Shown: positions 1-8,266, numbered from the stretch's first letter. The stretch: DNA of 8,266 bases from Comamonadaceae bacterium (GCA_947460065.1 CANHGF010000091.1:1-8266); one strand, 5' to 3'. Numbers and translations: made by a program. The notes: a model not told the origin generated them from the sequence alone.

Positions 1-296
1 ATCACATCGTTACCAACGCGGATGCGGTCCTCGATGGCCATGCGCGAGGTGCCGTAGCGGTGGCCGTGGACCTGGGCCCATTCCACAAAGGCCTCGCGCT
101 CGATCATGCGGTCAAATTCGTCGTCAGCTAGAAAAAAGTATTCGCGCCCGTGCTTTTCCTGGCCCCGCGGGGGCCGGGTGGTGTGCGAGACCGAGGGCGC
201 CACCCCGGCGTCGATCTCCAGCAGGGCCTTGACCAGGCTGGACTTGCCAGCGCCGCTGGGGGCTGCCACAACAAAGAGATTTCCGGGGTAGTCCAT
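1..296 (-). CDS. gmk: Guanylate kinase, N-terminal part (3' end cut by window edge)
   Basis: Guanylate kinase phosphorylates GMP to GDP with ATP in the cytoplasm, a required step in GTP/dGTP supply and in recycling of signalling guanine nucleotides. The visible 98 codons begin [20 protein letters not shown], giving the P-loop (GAGKSS at about residues 15-20). They continue with the GMP-binding segment [19 protein letters not shown] and the [13 protein letters not shown] stretch, all hallmarks of the family. The usual length is about 205 residues, so roughly half is missing; the frame is open to the window edge with no internal stop. The chosen ATG lies 18 bases after the yicC stop. No strong Shine-Dalgarno precedes it, only a weak AGCGAG, so translation may depend partly on coupling to yicC. 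The gene is the last visible member of the leftward trxB-yicC-gmk cluster. Identification is very secure from the motifs. Confidence 0.96.
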   Translation of the reverse strand, partial: MDYPGNLFVVAAPSGAGKSSLVKALLEIDAGVAPSVSHTTRPPRGQEKHGREYFFLADDEFDRMIEREAFVEWAQVHGHRYGTSRMAIEDRIRVGNDV

Positions 297-314
297 GGTG
301 CGCTCGCTGGGGCT

Positions 315-1226
315 TTATTCGATGTTTTGAACCTGTTCGCGCATCTGTTCGATCAGCACCTTCATGTCGACCGAGATGCGGCTGAGCTCGAGCGTCGCTG
401 ATTTCGAGCCCAGGGTATTGGCCTCGCGGTGCAGCTCCTGGATCAGGAAGTCCAGGCGTTTGCCGATATCGCCGCCGGCGCGCAGCAGGCGTTCGATCTC
501 GCTCAGGTGTGAGCCCAGGCGGGTGAGCTCTTCGGCCACGTCGATGCGAATGGCATAGGCGGTGGCCTCGGTCAAGGCCCGCTCCTGCGCCGCCTCGGGC
601 GGCACGCTGGCCTCGCCCAGGGCCATGGCCTCGCGCCAGCGCTCGAGAAAACGGCTTTTTTGCTGCTCGACCAGCTGCGGAATCAGCGGGCCGGCTTGCC
701 GGGTCAGCTCGCGCAACTGGCCGCAGCGATCACTGAGCATGGCCACCAGGCGCTGGCCCTCGCGCTGGCGCGCCGCCAGCAGCTCCTGCACCGCCTCGCG
801 CGCCAGCTCCAGCAGGCGCGCTTGCAGATCGGGCCAGGAGCGCTCGGGCTGGCTGCTCAGGCGCAGTACCTCGGCCACGCTCAGGCCGGCGGCCTGCGGC
901 AGCTGCGCCAGCACGCTGCGCTGCAGCTCGGCCAGCCGGCTCAAGAGTGCGGGCGAGGGCGGCTGCAGGCCGGTCCCGCTGGCGCTGTCCAGGCTGGCGC
1001 GCAGCTCGACCTTGCCGCGTTTGATCTGGCTGTTGACCAGCTCGCGCAGGGCCGGCTCGCAGGCGCGCAGCTCGTCGGGCAGGCGCAGCGCCAGGTCCAG
1101 AAATCGGCCATTGACCGAGCGGATTTCCAGGCCCAGGCTGGCGGCGCTGGCGGCATCGCCCACTGGGACGCCACCGATGCTGGTTTGCACGGCGGCATAG
1201 CCGGTCATGCTCAGAACGGCTGCCAT
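315..1226 (-). CDS. yicC: YicC/YloC family endoribonuclease
   Basis: This 303-residue protein belongs to the YicC/YloC family. The E. coli member is reported as an endoribonuclease that affects small-RNA turnover, and the family is a frequent neighbour of gmk. The N-terminal YicC_N domain shows SMTGYA (residues 6-11), EIRSVNGRFLDL (34-45) and KRGKVEL (69-75). The C-terminal DUF1732 domain shows DVAEELTRLGSHL (229-241) and GKRLDFLIQELHREAN (255-270). The E. coli protein is about 287 residues; a short Gly/Ala-rich insertion at about 18-30 here accounts for part of the difference. An upstream in-frame start at 1340 would add 38 residues with no family match and would lie inside trxB. The ATG at 1226 gives the canonical N-terminus and has an AGGAG seven bases upstream. 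It lies one base after the trxB stop (TGAGATG), so trxB and yicC are probably co-transcribed and translationally coupled. The RNA target is unknown here. Confidence 0.95.
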   Translation of the reverse strand: MAAVLSMTGYAAVQTSIGGVPVGDAASAASLGLEIRSVNGRFLDLALRLPDELRACEPALRELVNSQIKRGKVELRASLDSASGTGLQPPSPALLSRLAELQRSVLAQLPQAAGLSVAEVLRLSSQPERSWPDLQARLLELAREAVQELLAARQREGQRLVAMLSDRCGQLRELTRQAGPLIPQLVEQQKSRFLERWREAMALGEASVPPEAAQERALTEATAYAIRIDVAEELTRLGSHLSEIERLLRAGGDIGKRLDFLIQELHREANTLGSKSATLELSRISVDMKVLIEQMREQVQNIE

Positions 1227-1227
1227 C

Positions 1228-2226
<999 letters not shown>

Positions 2227-2240
2227 TCAAAGGTGACCCT

Positions 2241-2246
2241 ATTGTA
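2241..2246 (-). promoter_or_regulatory. Possible -10 element for trxB
   Basis: TACAAT on the minus strand matches five of six bases of the sigma70 -10 consensus. It is one of the few AT-rich patches in the divergent gap. It would give a trxB leader of about 60 bases. There is no recognisable TTGACA-like -35 at 16-18 bases spacing (the sequence there is GC-only), so this remains tentative. Confidence 0.3.
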
Positions 2247-2253
2247 AGAAGCA

Positions 2254-2270
2254 CGGGCAGATGCCGCCCG
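2254..2270. repeat. Weak 5-bp inverted repeat
   Basis: CGGGC (2254-2258) and GCCCG (2266-2270) are complementary around a 7-base spacer. This is directly upstream of the stronger stem-loop at 2273-2297. The arms are short and the region GC-rich, so it may be chance; it is recorded because two inverted repeats with 7-base loops lie side by side in the ftsK leader. Confidence 0.3.
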
Positions 2271-2272
2271 CC

Positions 2273-2297
2273 GGCCCTGGCCCATCCAGCCAGGGCC
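2273..2297. repeat. Perfect 9-bp inverted repeat (stem-loop) in ftsK leader
   Basis: GGCCCTGGC (2273-2281) and GCCAGGGCC (2289-2297) are exact reverse complements around the 7-base loop CCATCCA. It lies 44 bases before the preferred ftsK start. There is no following T-run on either strand (TTGAAG follows on the plus strand), so it does not look like an intrinsic terminator. It could be a structured mRNA leader, an operator for a dimeric regulator, or a chance product of GC-rich sequence. The structure is seen directly; its function is not known. Confidence 0.6.
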
Positions 2298-2341
2298 TTG
2301 AAGAGCTGCCAGTCATCTGCGGTAAGCTTGCGCACCTGCCT

Positions 2342-4672
2342 ATGACCTATTCCCTCGATTCGCTCGATGCGCAAGCTGCCAGGCCTGAAGTGCCCGCGCG
2401 CCTGCACCGCCTGGCCCATGAACTGAGCCTGATGCTGGGCCTGCTGGCCCTGTTGTTTTGGATGCTCAGCTTGCTGAGTTATTCGGTCCTGGATGCGGCC
2501 TGGTCGACCACCGGCGCGCAAGCCCCGGGGGTCGCGCCTGTGGTGCGCAATTGGGCAGGCCGCTTTGGCGCCTGGCTGGCCGACGGCAGTTACTTTCTGG
2601 TCGGCCTGTCGGTGTGGTGGCTGGTGGCCTTGGGACTGCGCCACTGGCTGGCCGGCATGCGGCGCTGGCTGCAAGGCGCCGCCATGCCACAGACGAGCCG
2701 GCGCTCGCGCCTGCTGTTTGCGGGCGGCGTGCTGCTGCTGATGGTCGCCAGCAGTGCGCTGGAATGGACCCGGCTGTACCGTTTCGAGCCTGGCCTGCCC
2801 GGCCACGCCGGCGGCGTGCTGGGTTATTGGGTCGGGCCGCTGAGCATGAAGTGGCTGGGCTTTGCCGGCTCGGGCCTGGTTTGGATCGCTCTGGGCGTGC
2901 TGGGTGCGTCGCTCGCCTTTGGTTTTTCATGGGGCCAGACGGCTCAGCGCCTGGGCGCCTGGATCGATGAATTCATTGCTTCGCGCCGCGAAAAGCGTGA
3001 GCTGGCCCAGGACCTGGAGGTCGGCCGGGCCGCGGCGCGCGAGCGCGAGGAGGTGCTTTTTGAGGAGCGGGTCGAGATTGAGGAGCAGCATCCGATTCCG
3101 GTGCTGATTGAACCGCTGCCGGTGGAAATCCCCAAAAGCGAGCGGGTGGCCAAGGAGCGGCAAAAGCCGCTGTTCACCGACATGCCCGACTCCAGCTTGC
3201 CGCAGGTCGACCTACTCGACAGCGCCGCTTCGCGCCAGGAGGGCGTGTCGGCCGAAACCCTGGAGATGACCTCGCGCCTGATCGAGAAGAAGCTCAAGGA
3301 CTTCGGCGTTGAAGTGCGTGTGGTGGCGGCGGCCCCCGGGCCGGTGATCACCCGCTACGAAATCGAGCCGGCCACCGGCGTCAAAGGCTCGCAGGTGGTC
3401 AACCTGGCCAAGGACCTGGCGCGCGCGCTCAGCCTGGTGTCGATCCGGGTCATCGAGACCATCCCGGGCAAGAACTACATGGCGCTTGAATTGCCCAATG
3501 CCAAGCGGCAGGCGATCAAGCTCAGCGAGATTTTGGGCTCGCAGACCTACAACGAGGCCAAGTCCCTGCTGACCATAGGCCTGGGCAAGGACATCGGAGG
3601 CCAGGCGGTGGTGGCCGACCTGGCCCGCATGCCGCACTGTCTGGTGGCCGGCACCACCGGTTCGGGCAAGTCGGTGGGCATCAACGCCATGATTTTGAGC
3701 CTGCTTTACAAGGCCGATGCGCGCGATGTGCGGCTCTTGCTGATCGACCCCAAGATGCTGGAGATGAGCGTCTACGAGGGCATTCCGCACCTGCTGGCGC
3801 CGGTGGTCACCGACATGAAGCAGGCCGCCCATGGCCTGAACTGGTGCGTGGCCGAGATGGAGCGGCGCTACAAGCTGATGAGCAAGCTCGGCGTGCGCAA
3901 TCTGGCCGGCTACAACACCAAGATCGACGAGGCCAAGGCCCGCGGCCAGCTCATCGGTAACCCCTTTAGCCTCACGCCCGATCAACCCGAGCCGCTCGAG
4001 CGCCTGCCCTTCATTGTGGTGGTGATCGACGAGTTGGCCGACCTGATGATGGTGGTGGGCAAGAAGATCGAGGAGCTGATCGCCCGCCTGGCGCAAAAAG
4101 CCCGCGCGGCCGGCATCCACCTGATCTTGGCCACCCAAAGGCCCAGCGTCGACGTGATCACCGGCCTGATCAAGGCCAACATCCCCACCCGCCTGTCTTT
4201 CCAGGTCTCCAGCAAGATCGACAGCCGCACCATCTTGGACCAGATGGGTGCCGAGGCTTTGCTGGGCATGGGTGACATGCTGTATTTGCCCAGCGGCACC
4301 GGCTTTCCGATCCGGGTCCACGGCGCTTTTGTCAGCGACGACGAAGTCCACCGCGTGGTGGCCTACCTCAAGACCCAGGGCGAGCCACAGTACCTCGACG
4401 GTGTGCTCGAGGGCGGCACCGTGGACGGCGAGGGCGGGCCGGGCGATCTGGCCGGCGAGGGCGGCGGTGGTGAGAAGGACCCGATGTACGACCAAGCGGT
4501 CGAGGTGGTGCTCAAGCACCGCAAGGCCTCGATTTCGCTGGTGCAGCGGCACCTGAAGATCGGCTACAACCGCGCCGCCCGGCTGGTCGAAGACATGGAA
4601 AACGCTGGCTTGGTCAGCGCCATGTCTGGCGCCGGGCAGCGTGAAATTTTGGTGCCAGCGCGCGCCGAATGA
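2342..4672 (+). CDS. ftsK: DNA translocase FtsK (short form)
   Basis: FtsK is a membrane-anchored, hexameric, ATP-driven DNA pump at the division septum. It clears and aligns chromosome termini and activates XerCD recombination at dif. Numbering is from the ATG at 2342 (776 residues). Four membrane segments lie at about 30-49, 84-103, 124-142 and 172-195, followed by a charged Glu/Arg-rich linker (about 208-300). The alpha domain starts near 305. The motor has Walker A GTTGSGKS (437-444) and Walker [12 protein letters not shown] (557-567), with D563 and E564. A Gly-rich linker (about 689-713) leads to the C-terminal gamma winged helix (713-768). There [14 protein letters not shown] keeps the Asn/Arg/Glu positions (N743, R747, E750) matching the KOPS-contacting residues of the E. 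coli gamma domain. The linker is far shorter than in E. coli (1329 residues); the size resembles SpoIIIE and many beta-proteobacterial FtsK. The ATG at 2261 would add 27 unconserved residues. The stop overlaps the lolA start. Confidence 0.96.
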   Translation: MTYSLDSLDAQAARPEVPARLHRLAHELSLMLGLLALLFWMLSLLSYSVLDAAWSTTGAQAPGVAPVVRNWAGRFGAWLADGSYFLVGLSVWWLVALGLRHWLAGMRRWLQGAAMPQTSRRSRLLFAGGVLLLMVASSALEWTRLYRFEPGLPGHAGGVLGYWVGPLSMKWLGFAGSGLVWIALGVLGASLAFGFSWGQTAQRLGAWIDEFIASRREKRELAQDLEVGRAAAREREEVLFEERVEIEEQHPIPVLIEPLPVEIPKSERVAKERQKPLFTDMPDSSLPQVDLLDSAASRQEGVSAETLEMTSRLIEKKLKDFGVEVRVVAAAPGPVITRYEIEPATGVKGSQVVNLAKDLARALSLVSIRVIETIPGKNYMALELPNAKRQAIKLSEILGSQTYNEAKSLLTIGLGKDIGGQAVVADLARMPHCLVAGTTGSGKSVGINAMILSLLYKADARDVRLLLIDPKMLEMSVYEGIPHLLAPVVTDMKQAAHGLNWCVAEMERRYKLMSKLGVRNLAGYNTKIDEAKARGQLIGNPFSLTPDQPEPLERLPFIVVVIDELADLMMVVGKKIEELIARLAQKARAAGIHLILATQRPSVDVITGLIKANIPTRLSFQVSSKIDSRTILDQMGAEALLGMGDMLYLPSGTGFPIRVHGAFVSDDEVHRVVAYLKTQGEPQYLDGVLEGGTVDGEGGPGDLAGEGGGGEKDPMYDQAVEVVLKHRKASISLVQRHLKIGYNRAARLVEDMENAGLVSAMSGAGQREILVPARAE

Positions 4673-5355
4673 GCAGTATGTGGACCTTCTATCAGCGGCT
4701 GGTCTGCGCCGCATTCCTCCTTGTCGCCGCGCTGGCCAGTGCGAACGCCCAGGCACAGGCCCAGCCCGAGCCCCTGCAATTGCTGGGTGACTTCATCCGC
4801 ACGGTGCAAAGCGGCCGGGCCCAGTTCACCCAGACCGTCATCTCGCCGGCGCGCGAGGGCCAGAGCGTACGCAGCCGCAATTCCAGCGGCGTGTTTGAGT
4901 TTGCACGGCCCAATAAATTTCGCTTCAGCTACAGCAAGCCCTATGTGCAGACCCTGGTGGCTGACGGCCAGACGCTGTGGCTGCACGACCCCGACCTCAA
5001 CCAGGTCACGGCGCGCAAACTCAGCCAGGTGCTGCAGGGCACGCCGGCGGCGGTGATCGCCTCTGCCACCGATTTGCGCGGTCTGCAGGCCGACTTCGAG
5101 CTCAGCGCGCAAGCGCCCACCGGTGGTCTGCAGTGGGTGCAGGCCACGCCGCGCAGCCGCGAGGGACAGTTGCAGAGCATGCGCATCGGCCTGCGCGCAG
5201 GGCCCCAGGGGGCCGAACTGGTGAGCCTGGAGATTCTGGACGCGCTCGGGCAACGCTCGCTGATGCAGTTCAGCCGCTTCGAGACGCCGCTGCCCGCCGG
5301 GGCTGCTGCGTTCCAGTTCACCCCCCCGCCTGGCTCGGATGTGATCCGGCCCTGA
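4669..5355 (+). CDS. lolA: Outer-membrane lipoprotein carrier protein LolA
   Basis: LolA is the periplasmic chaperone that takes lipoproteins released by LolCDE from the inner membrane and passes them to LolB at the outer membrane. The 228 residues start with a signal peptide: a short positive start (R10), a hydrophobic core [13 protein letters not shown] (11-23), then the A25-N-A27 site, with cleavage likely after A27. The mature part has family motifs [13 protein letters not shown] (74-86) and [17 protein letters not shown] (97-113). The fold is an unclosed beta barrel that binds acyl chains in a hydrophobic cavity. The E. coli precursor is about 203 residues, so this one is slightly longer. 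The ATG at 4669 overlaps the ftsK stop as ATGA, which suggests translational coupling. An in-frame ATG at 4678 would shorten the protein by three residues and cannot be excluded. There is no clear Shine-Dalgarno. The order ftsK-lolA-rarA is conserved in many proteobacteria. Confidence 0.94.
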   Translation: MSSMWTFYQRLVCAAFLLVAALASANAQAQAQPEPLQLLGDFIRTVQSGRAQFTQTVISPAREGQSVRSRNSSGVFEFARPNKFRFSYSKPYVQTLVADGQTLWLHDPDLNQVTARKLSQVLQGTPAAVIASATDLRGLQADFELSAQAPTGGLQWVQATPRSREGQLQSMRIGLRAGPQGAELVSLEILDALGQRSLMQFSRFETPLPAGAAAFQFTPPPGSDVIRP

Positions 5356-5357
5356 GC

Positions 5358-6662
5358 ATGAGCGATCTGTTCGCCAGTGCGCCCCAGGCTCCCCTGCCTG
5401 AGCGCCTGCGGCCGGCCACGCTGGACCAGGTGGTCGGCCAGAGCCATCTGCTCGGCCCGGGTCGGCCGCTGCGGCTGGCCTTCGAGTCCGGCAAGCCCCA
5501 TTCCATGATCTTCTGGGGCCCGCCGGGCGTGGGCAAGACGACGCTGGCGCGTCTGACCGCCGCCGCCTTTGACTGCGAGTTCATCGCCCAGTCGGCGGTG
5601 TTTTCTGGCGTCAAGGACATCCGGGCTGCGATGGAGCAGGCCGAGCAGAACCGCTCGCGCGGGCGGCGCACCATCCTCTTCGTCGACGAAATCCACCGTT
5701 TCAACAAGTCCCAACAGGACGCGCTGCTGCCCTATGCCGAAAGCGGGTTAGTGACCTTCATAGGCGCAACCACTGAGAACCCGTCTTTCGAGGTCAACTC
5801 GGCGCTGCTCTCTCGCGCCCAGGTTTATGTGCTCAAGCCCCTGAGCGATACCGAGCTGCGCGCCTTGCTCGATCGCGCGCTCACCCAGGCGCTGGCCGGC
5901 CTGAGCCTGGCAGAACCCGCGATGGCCAGCCTGATTGCCTATGCCGACGGCGACGGCCGGCGCCTGCTCAATCTGCTCGAGCAGTGCGAGTCGGCAGCGA
6001 CCGCTGCCGGGGTGCAGCAGATCGACGCCGAGTTTGTGAGCCAGGCCTTGACTGTGGGCGCCCGCCGCTTTGACAAGGGCGGCGACCATTTTTACGACCA
6101 GATTTCAGCCTTGCACAAATCGGTGCGGGGCTCACACCCAGACGCCGCCCTGTACTGGCTGACCCGCATGCTCGATGGCGGCGCCGATCCGCGCTACCTG
6201 TCCAGGCGCATCATCCGCATGGCTTGGGAGGACATCGGCCTGGCCGACCCGCGCGCCCTGCAAATTGCCAACGACGCTGCGCTTACCTATGAGCGCCTGG
6301 GCAGCCCCGAGGGCGAGCTGGCCCTGGGCCAGGCGGTGATTTACCTGGCGGTGGCGGCCAAGAGCAATGCCGGCTACACCGCTTTTAACCAGGCCCGCGC
6401 TTTCATCAAACAGGACAAGAGCCGCGAAGTGCCGGCCCACCTGCGCAACGCGCCGACCCGTCTGATGAAAGAGCTCGGCCACGGCCAGCACTACCGCTAT
6501 GCCCATGACGAGCCTGATGCCTATGCCGCCGGCCAAAGCTATTTGCCCGAAGGCATGAAAGAGCCGCAGTGGTATCAGCCGGTGCCGCGCGGCCTGGAGA
6601 TTCAAATTGCCGACAAGCTCGAGCAGCTGCGCCAGCGCGACAGCGAGGCGGGTAAGGGCTAA
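5358..6662 (+). CDS. rarA: Replication-associated recombination protein RarA (MgsA), AAA+ ATPase
   Basis: RarA is a tetrameric AAA+ ATPase related to clamp loaders. It acts at stalled replication forks and interacts with SSB in E. coli; it is the homologue of yeast Mgs1 and human WRNIP1. The 434 residues show Walker A GPPGVGKT (54-61), Walker B ILFVDEIHRF (106-115), sensor 1 GATTENPSF (136-144) and an arginine-finger candidate LLSR (R153). The MgsA C-terminal tetramerisation region follows, including HKSVRGSHPDAALYWLTRML and RRIIRMAWEDIGLADPRAL. Length is typical (E. coli about 447). The frame extends upstream across lolA, but the chosen ATG, two bases after the lolA stop, gives the standard start MSDLFASAPQAPLPERLRP. 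No clear Shine-Dalgarno is present, so coupling to lolA is likely. The last codons (GGT AAG GGC TAA) lie in a 7-bp tandem repeat. In E. coli serS follows; here it does not. Confidence 0.96.
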   Translation: MSDLFASAPQAPLPERLRPATLDQVVGQSHLLGPGRPLRLAFESGKPHSMIFWGPPGVGKTTLARLTAAAFDCEFIAQSAVFSGVKDIRAAMEQAEQNRSRGRRTILFVDEIHRFNKSQQDALLPYAESGLVTFIGATTENPSFEVNSALLSRAQVYVLKPLSDTELRALLDRALTQALAGLSLAEPAMASLIAYADGDGRRLLNLLEQCESAATAAGVQQIDAEFVSQALTVGARRFDKGGDHFYDQISALHKSVRGSHPDAALYWLTRMLDGGADPRYLSRRIIRMAWEDIGLADPRALQIANDAALTYERLGSPEGELALGQAVIYLAVAAKSNAGYTAFNQARAFIKQDKSREVPAHLRNAPTRLMKELGHGQHYRYAHDEPDAYAAGQSYLPEGMKEPQWYQPVPRGLEIQIADKLEQLRQRDSEAGKG

Positions 6663-6687
6663 GGGCTAAGGGCTAAGGGCTAAGGAC
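6653..6687 (+). repeat. Five tandem TAAGGGC heptamers, G-quadruplex-capable, across the rarA stop codon
   Basis: The unit TAAGGGC occurs four times exactly (6653, 6660, 6667, 6674), then once as TAAGGAC (6681). The TAA of the second unit is the rarA stop codon, and because the period is seven the units place stop codons in all three forward frames. GGG runs lie at 6650-6652, 6656-6658, 6663-6665, 6670-6672 and 6677-6679 with loops of 3-4 bases (TAA, then CTAA). That satisfies the canonical G3N1-7 quadruplex pattern on the rarA coding strand, and so in rarA mRNA. It resembles eukaryotic telomere repeats in form only. I saw no other copy in the window. Confidence 0.95.
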
Positions 6688-6719
6688 TCCTCGGCTGGGC
6701 AGGCGCACGCGGGTCAGAC
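6663..6719. other. Convergent rarA/ABC-transporter intergenic gap, no terminator seen
   Basis: The gap of 57 bases between the rarA stop and the stop of the convergent ABC ATPase gene contains most of the heptamer repeat and about 30 unremarkable bases. I see no GC stem followed by a T-run in either direction, so no standard intrinsic terminator separates the two convergent units. Confidence 0.6.
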
Positions 6720-7454
6720 TTAGAGTATCTTGGCCAGGAAATCCCGGGTGCGGGCCGAGCGCGGCTTGCTGAAAAATTCCTCCGGCGGCGCTTGTTCGAC
6801 CAGGCAGCCCTGGTCCATGAAGACCACGCTATCGGCCACCCGCCGCGCAAAGCCCATTTCATGGGTGACGCACAGCATGGTCATGCCCGAATCGGCCAGC
6901 TCGGTCATCACGTCGAGCACTTCCTTGATCATCTCCGGGTCCAGCGCCGAGGTGGGCTCGTCAAACAGCATCACCTTGGGCTGCATGCACAGCGAGCGTG
7001 CAATGGCCACCCTTTGCTGCTGCCCGCCCGAGAGCTGGGCCGGGAATTTGTCGGCCTGCTCGGGAATGCGTACCCGTTCAAGCAATTGCATCGCCCGCTC
7101 GCGCGCCTGCGCTTGGCTGAGGCCCAGCACCCGCATTTGCGGCAGCACGCAGTTTTGCAGCACGCTCAGGTGGCCGAACAGATTAAATTGCTGAAACACC
7201 ATGCCCATCTGGCGGCGCAGCTGTTGGCGCTGGGCCGCATCGTCCTCAATCAGCCGACCCTCAAACCGTATGCTGCCCTCCTGGTGTAGCTCGAGTTGGT
7301 TGAGGCAGCGGATCAGGGTGGATTTGCCTGAGCCTGAGGGCCCGCAGATCACCACCTTCTGGCCGGCCTGGACGCTCAGGTGGATATCGCGCAGCACATG
7401 GTGCTGGCCAAACCATTTGTTCAGGCCTTCAATCTGTATCAGGGCTTGGCTCAT
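6720..7454 (-). CDS. Polar amino acid ABC transporter ATP-binding protein (GlnQ/GltL type)
   Basis: This cytoplasmic ATPase drives a polar amino acid importer. Its 244 residues match the family length (E. coli GlnQ 240, GltL 241). Motifs in order are Walker [10 protein letters not shown] (38-46), Q-loop FQQFNLF (87-93), signature LSGGQQQR (141-148), Walker [13 protein letters not shown] (161-172, catalytic E166) and the H-loop in VTHEMGF (H198). All are intact. The class of uptake system (glutamine, glutamate/aspartate, histidine and relatives) is clear from overall similarity, but the exact amino acid cannot be read from the ATPase, so no gene symbol is given. The ATG is 12 bases after the stop of the permease gene, in the same direction, so the two are probably co-transcribed. 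The upstream bases are C-rich and lack a Shine-Dalgarno. The gene converges on rarA across a 57-base gap. Confidence 0.93.
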   Translation of the reverse strand: MSQALIQIEGLNKWFGQHHVLRDIHLSVQAGQKVVICGPSGSGKSTLIRCLNQLELHQEGSIRFEGRLIEDDAAQRQQLRRQMGMVFQQFNLFGHLSVLQNCVLPQMRVLGLSQAQARERAMQLLERVRIPEQADKFPAQLSGGQQQRVAIARSLCMQPKVMLFDEPTSALDPEMIKEVLDVMTELADSGMTMLCVTHEMGFARRVADSVVFMDQGCLVEQAPPEEFFSKPRSARTRDFLAKIL

Positions 7455-7466
7455 AGGGGGTGGGAG

Positions 7467-8266
7467 TCAGCGGGCGCGCGCATGGCGGCGCTCCAAATAG
7501 GCCAGGCTTTGTGAGAGCACAAAGCAGATGCAAAAGTAGATCGCCGCCGTCAGCACGAAGACCTCGAACACCCGCTGCGTTGAGACCTGCACGTCCTGGG
7601 CCATGAAGGTCAGCTCCTGGATAGAGACCAGCGAGACCAGCGAGGAGTCCTTGATCAGCTGGATAAACTGGCCGCTCAAGGCAGGCAGCACCTGGCGCAG
7701 CGCCTGCGGCCAAACCACAAAGCGCAGGCTGTCGCCTTCGGACATGCCCAGGCTGCGGGCCGCCTCGGCTTGCCCGGGCGGCACTGCCTGCAGACCGGCG
7801 CGCACGATCTCGGTGACATAGGCGCCAGAAAATACCGACAGGCACACCAGCCCGAGAAAGAAGTTGTTGATCAGCGCCGCCGGCCCGAAGAGCACGGCCA
7901 GTACCTCCTGCGCCGGTGCCGGCAGTTCGCTCAGCCGCTGGTCCAGCGCCAAGCTGGGCATGAACTGGCTGGCAATGAAGTAGACGAAAACGAACACAAA
8001 CACCACCGGCGGGATGTTGCGCACCGTCATTACATAGCTGGCCGATATCAGCCGCAGCAGCAGGCGCGGGTGATTGCGCATCCAACCCATCAGCAAGCCG
8101 ATGGCCAGCGCCAGCGCCATGCCCCACAGCGCCAGCCGCAGCGTGGTCAGCAGGCCTTGCACAAGCAGGTTGGGCGCCCAATGGCCCGTCTTGGGGTCGG
8201 TTTTGATGACATAGGGCCAGACCGAGGACCAGTTCCACTCGTAGCTGAAGGCGCCTTGCGCACGCA
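7467..8266 (-). CDS. Polar amino acid ABC transporter permease (5' end outside window)
   Basis: This is the inner-membrane channel subunit that pairs with the downstream ATPase (HisMQ/GlnP-type permease family). A GTG at 8162 would give 231 residues, but the frame stays open for 34 more codons to the window edge. Those codons read like real protein (FSYEWNWSSVWPYVIK, then GHWAPNLLVQGLLTTLRL), so the start is beyond 8266 and 265 residues are visible. The leading Trp-rich stretch before QGLLTTL is typical of this family. Hydrophobic segments include LALWGMALALAIGLLMGWM, PPVVFVFVFVYFIA, LINNFFLGLVCLSVFSG and VFVLTAAIYFCICFVL. The EAA loop that docks on the ATPase is EAARSLGMSEGDSLRFVVWP (visible residues 167-186). 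The substrate-binding protein is not in the window and may lie upstream of this gene. Confidence 0.9.
   Translation of the reverse strand, partial: RAQGAFSYEWNWSSVWPYVIKTDPKTGHWAPNLLVQGLLTTLRLALWGMALALAIGLLMGWMRNHPRLLLRLISASYVMTVRNIPPVVFVFVFVYFIASQFMPSLALDQRLSELPAPAQEVLAVLFGPAALINNFFLGLVCLSVFSGAYVTEIVRAGLQAVPPGQAEAARSLGMSEGDSLRFVVWPQALRQVLPALSGQFIQLIKDSSLVSLVSIQELTFMAQDVQVSTQRVFEVFVLTAAIYFCICFVLSQSLAYLERRHARAR

Noticed and set aside
161..175. GGCCCC/GGGGCC inverted repeat with a GCG loop
   Set aside because: It lies in the conserved RPPRGQ-coding part of gmk and is explained by GC-rich Pro/Arg/Gly codons.
2261..2341. Longer FtsK starting at the ATG at 2261
   Set aside because: The extra 27 residues are unconserved-looking and would encode the stem-loop; [11 protein letters not shown] from 2342 fits the family's usual start. 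Not fully excluded.
3212..4756. A 514-codon open frame antisense to ftsK
   Set aside because: It is rich in His, Asp, Gln, Gly and Leu with no recognisable domain, as expected opposite a GC-rich gene. FtsK on the other strand has every expected motif.
6650..6682. KOPS-like FtsK loading motifs within the heptamer repeat
   Set aside because: The E. coli motif is GGGNAGGG. Here the GGG runs are separated by TAA or CTAA, so none matches; no exact copy was noticed elsewhere by eye.

Overview
The window is strongly GC-rich and holds compact bacterial housekeeping genes. The protein sequences (short FtsK, LolA, RarA, YicC, TrxB, Gmk) read like a beta-proteobacterium of the order Burkholderiales, probably family Comamonadaceae. 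This placement comes from recognising the proteins by eye, not from a database search.

Layout. Positions 1-2175 hold a leftward cluster, transcribed in the order trxB (thioredoxin reductase), yicC (YicC/YloC endoribonuclease) and gmk (guanylate kinase, 3' end cut by the window edge). trxB and yicC are separated by one base, and yicC and gmk by 18. Positions 2176-2341 are a divergent intergenic region with a perfect 9-bp stem-loop in the ftsK leader and a possible -10 element for trxB. Positions 2342-6662 hold a rightward cluster of ftsK, lolA and rarA. ftsK and lolA overlap by 4 bases (ATGA), and lolA and rarA are 2 bases apart. The rarA stop codon lies inside a 7-bp tandem repeat (unit TAAGGGC, 6653-6687) that carries five GGG runs and fits the canonical G-quadruplex pattern. 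Positions 6720-8266 hold a convergent, leftward polar amino acid ABC transporter: an ATPase of the GlnQ/GltL type and a permease whose 5' end is outside the window.

How the genes work together. FtsK (division and chromosome segregation), LolA (lipoprotein trafficking) and RarA (replication-fork maintenance) form a conserved cluster. In E. coli it lies in the order trxB-lrp-ftsK-lolA-rarA-serS. Here lrp is absent from the trxB/ftsK gap, and serS does not follow rarA; the G-rich repeat and the ABC transporter are there instead. TrxB keeps thioredoxin reduced, YicC takes part in RNA turnover, and Gmk makes GDP from GMP.

I see no CRISPR array, prophage, insertion sequence, tRNA, rRNA or recognisable novel multi-gene system. 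The most unusual element is the telomere-like, G-quadruplex-capable heptamer repeat at the rarA stop codon. The other points of interest are the leader stem-loop, the altered synteny on both flanks and the scarcity of clear Shine-Dalgarno sequences.
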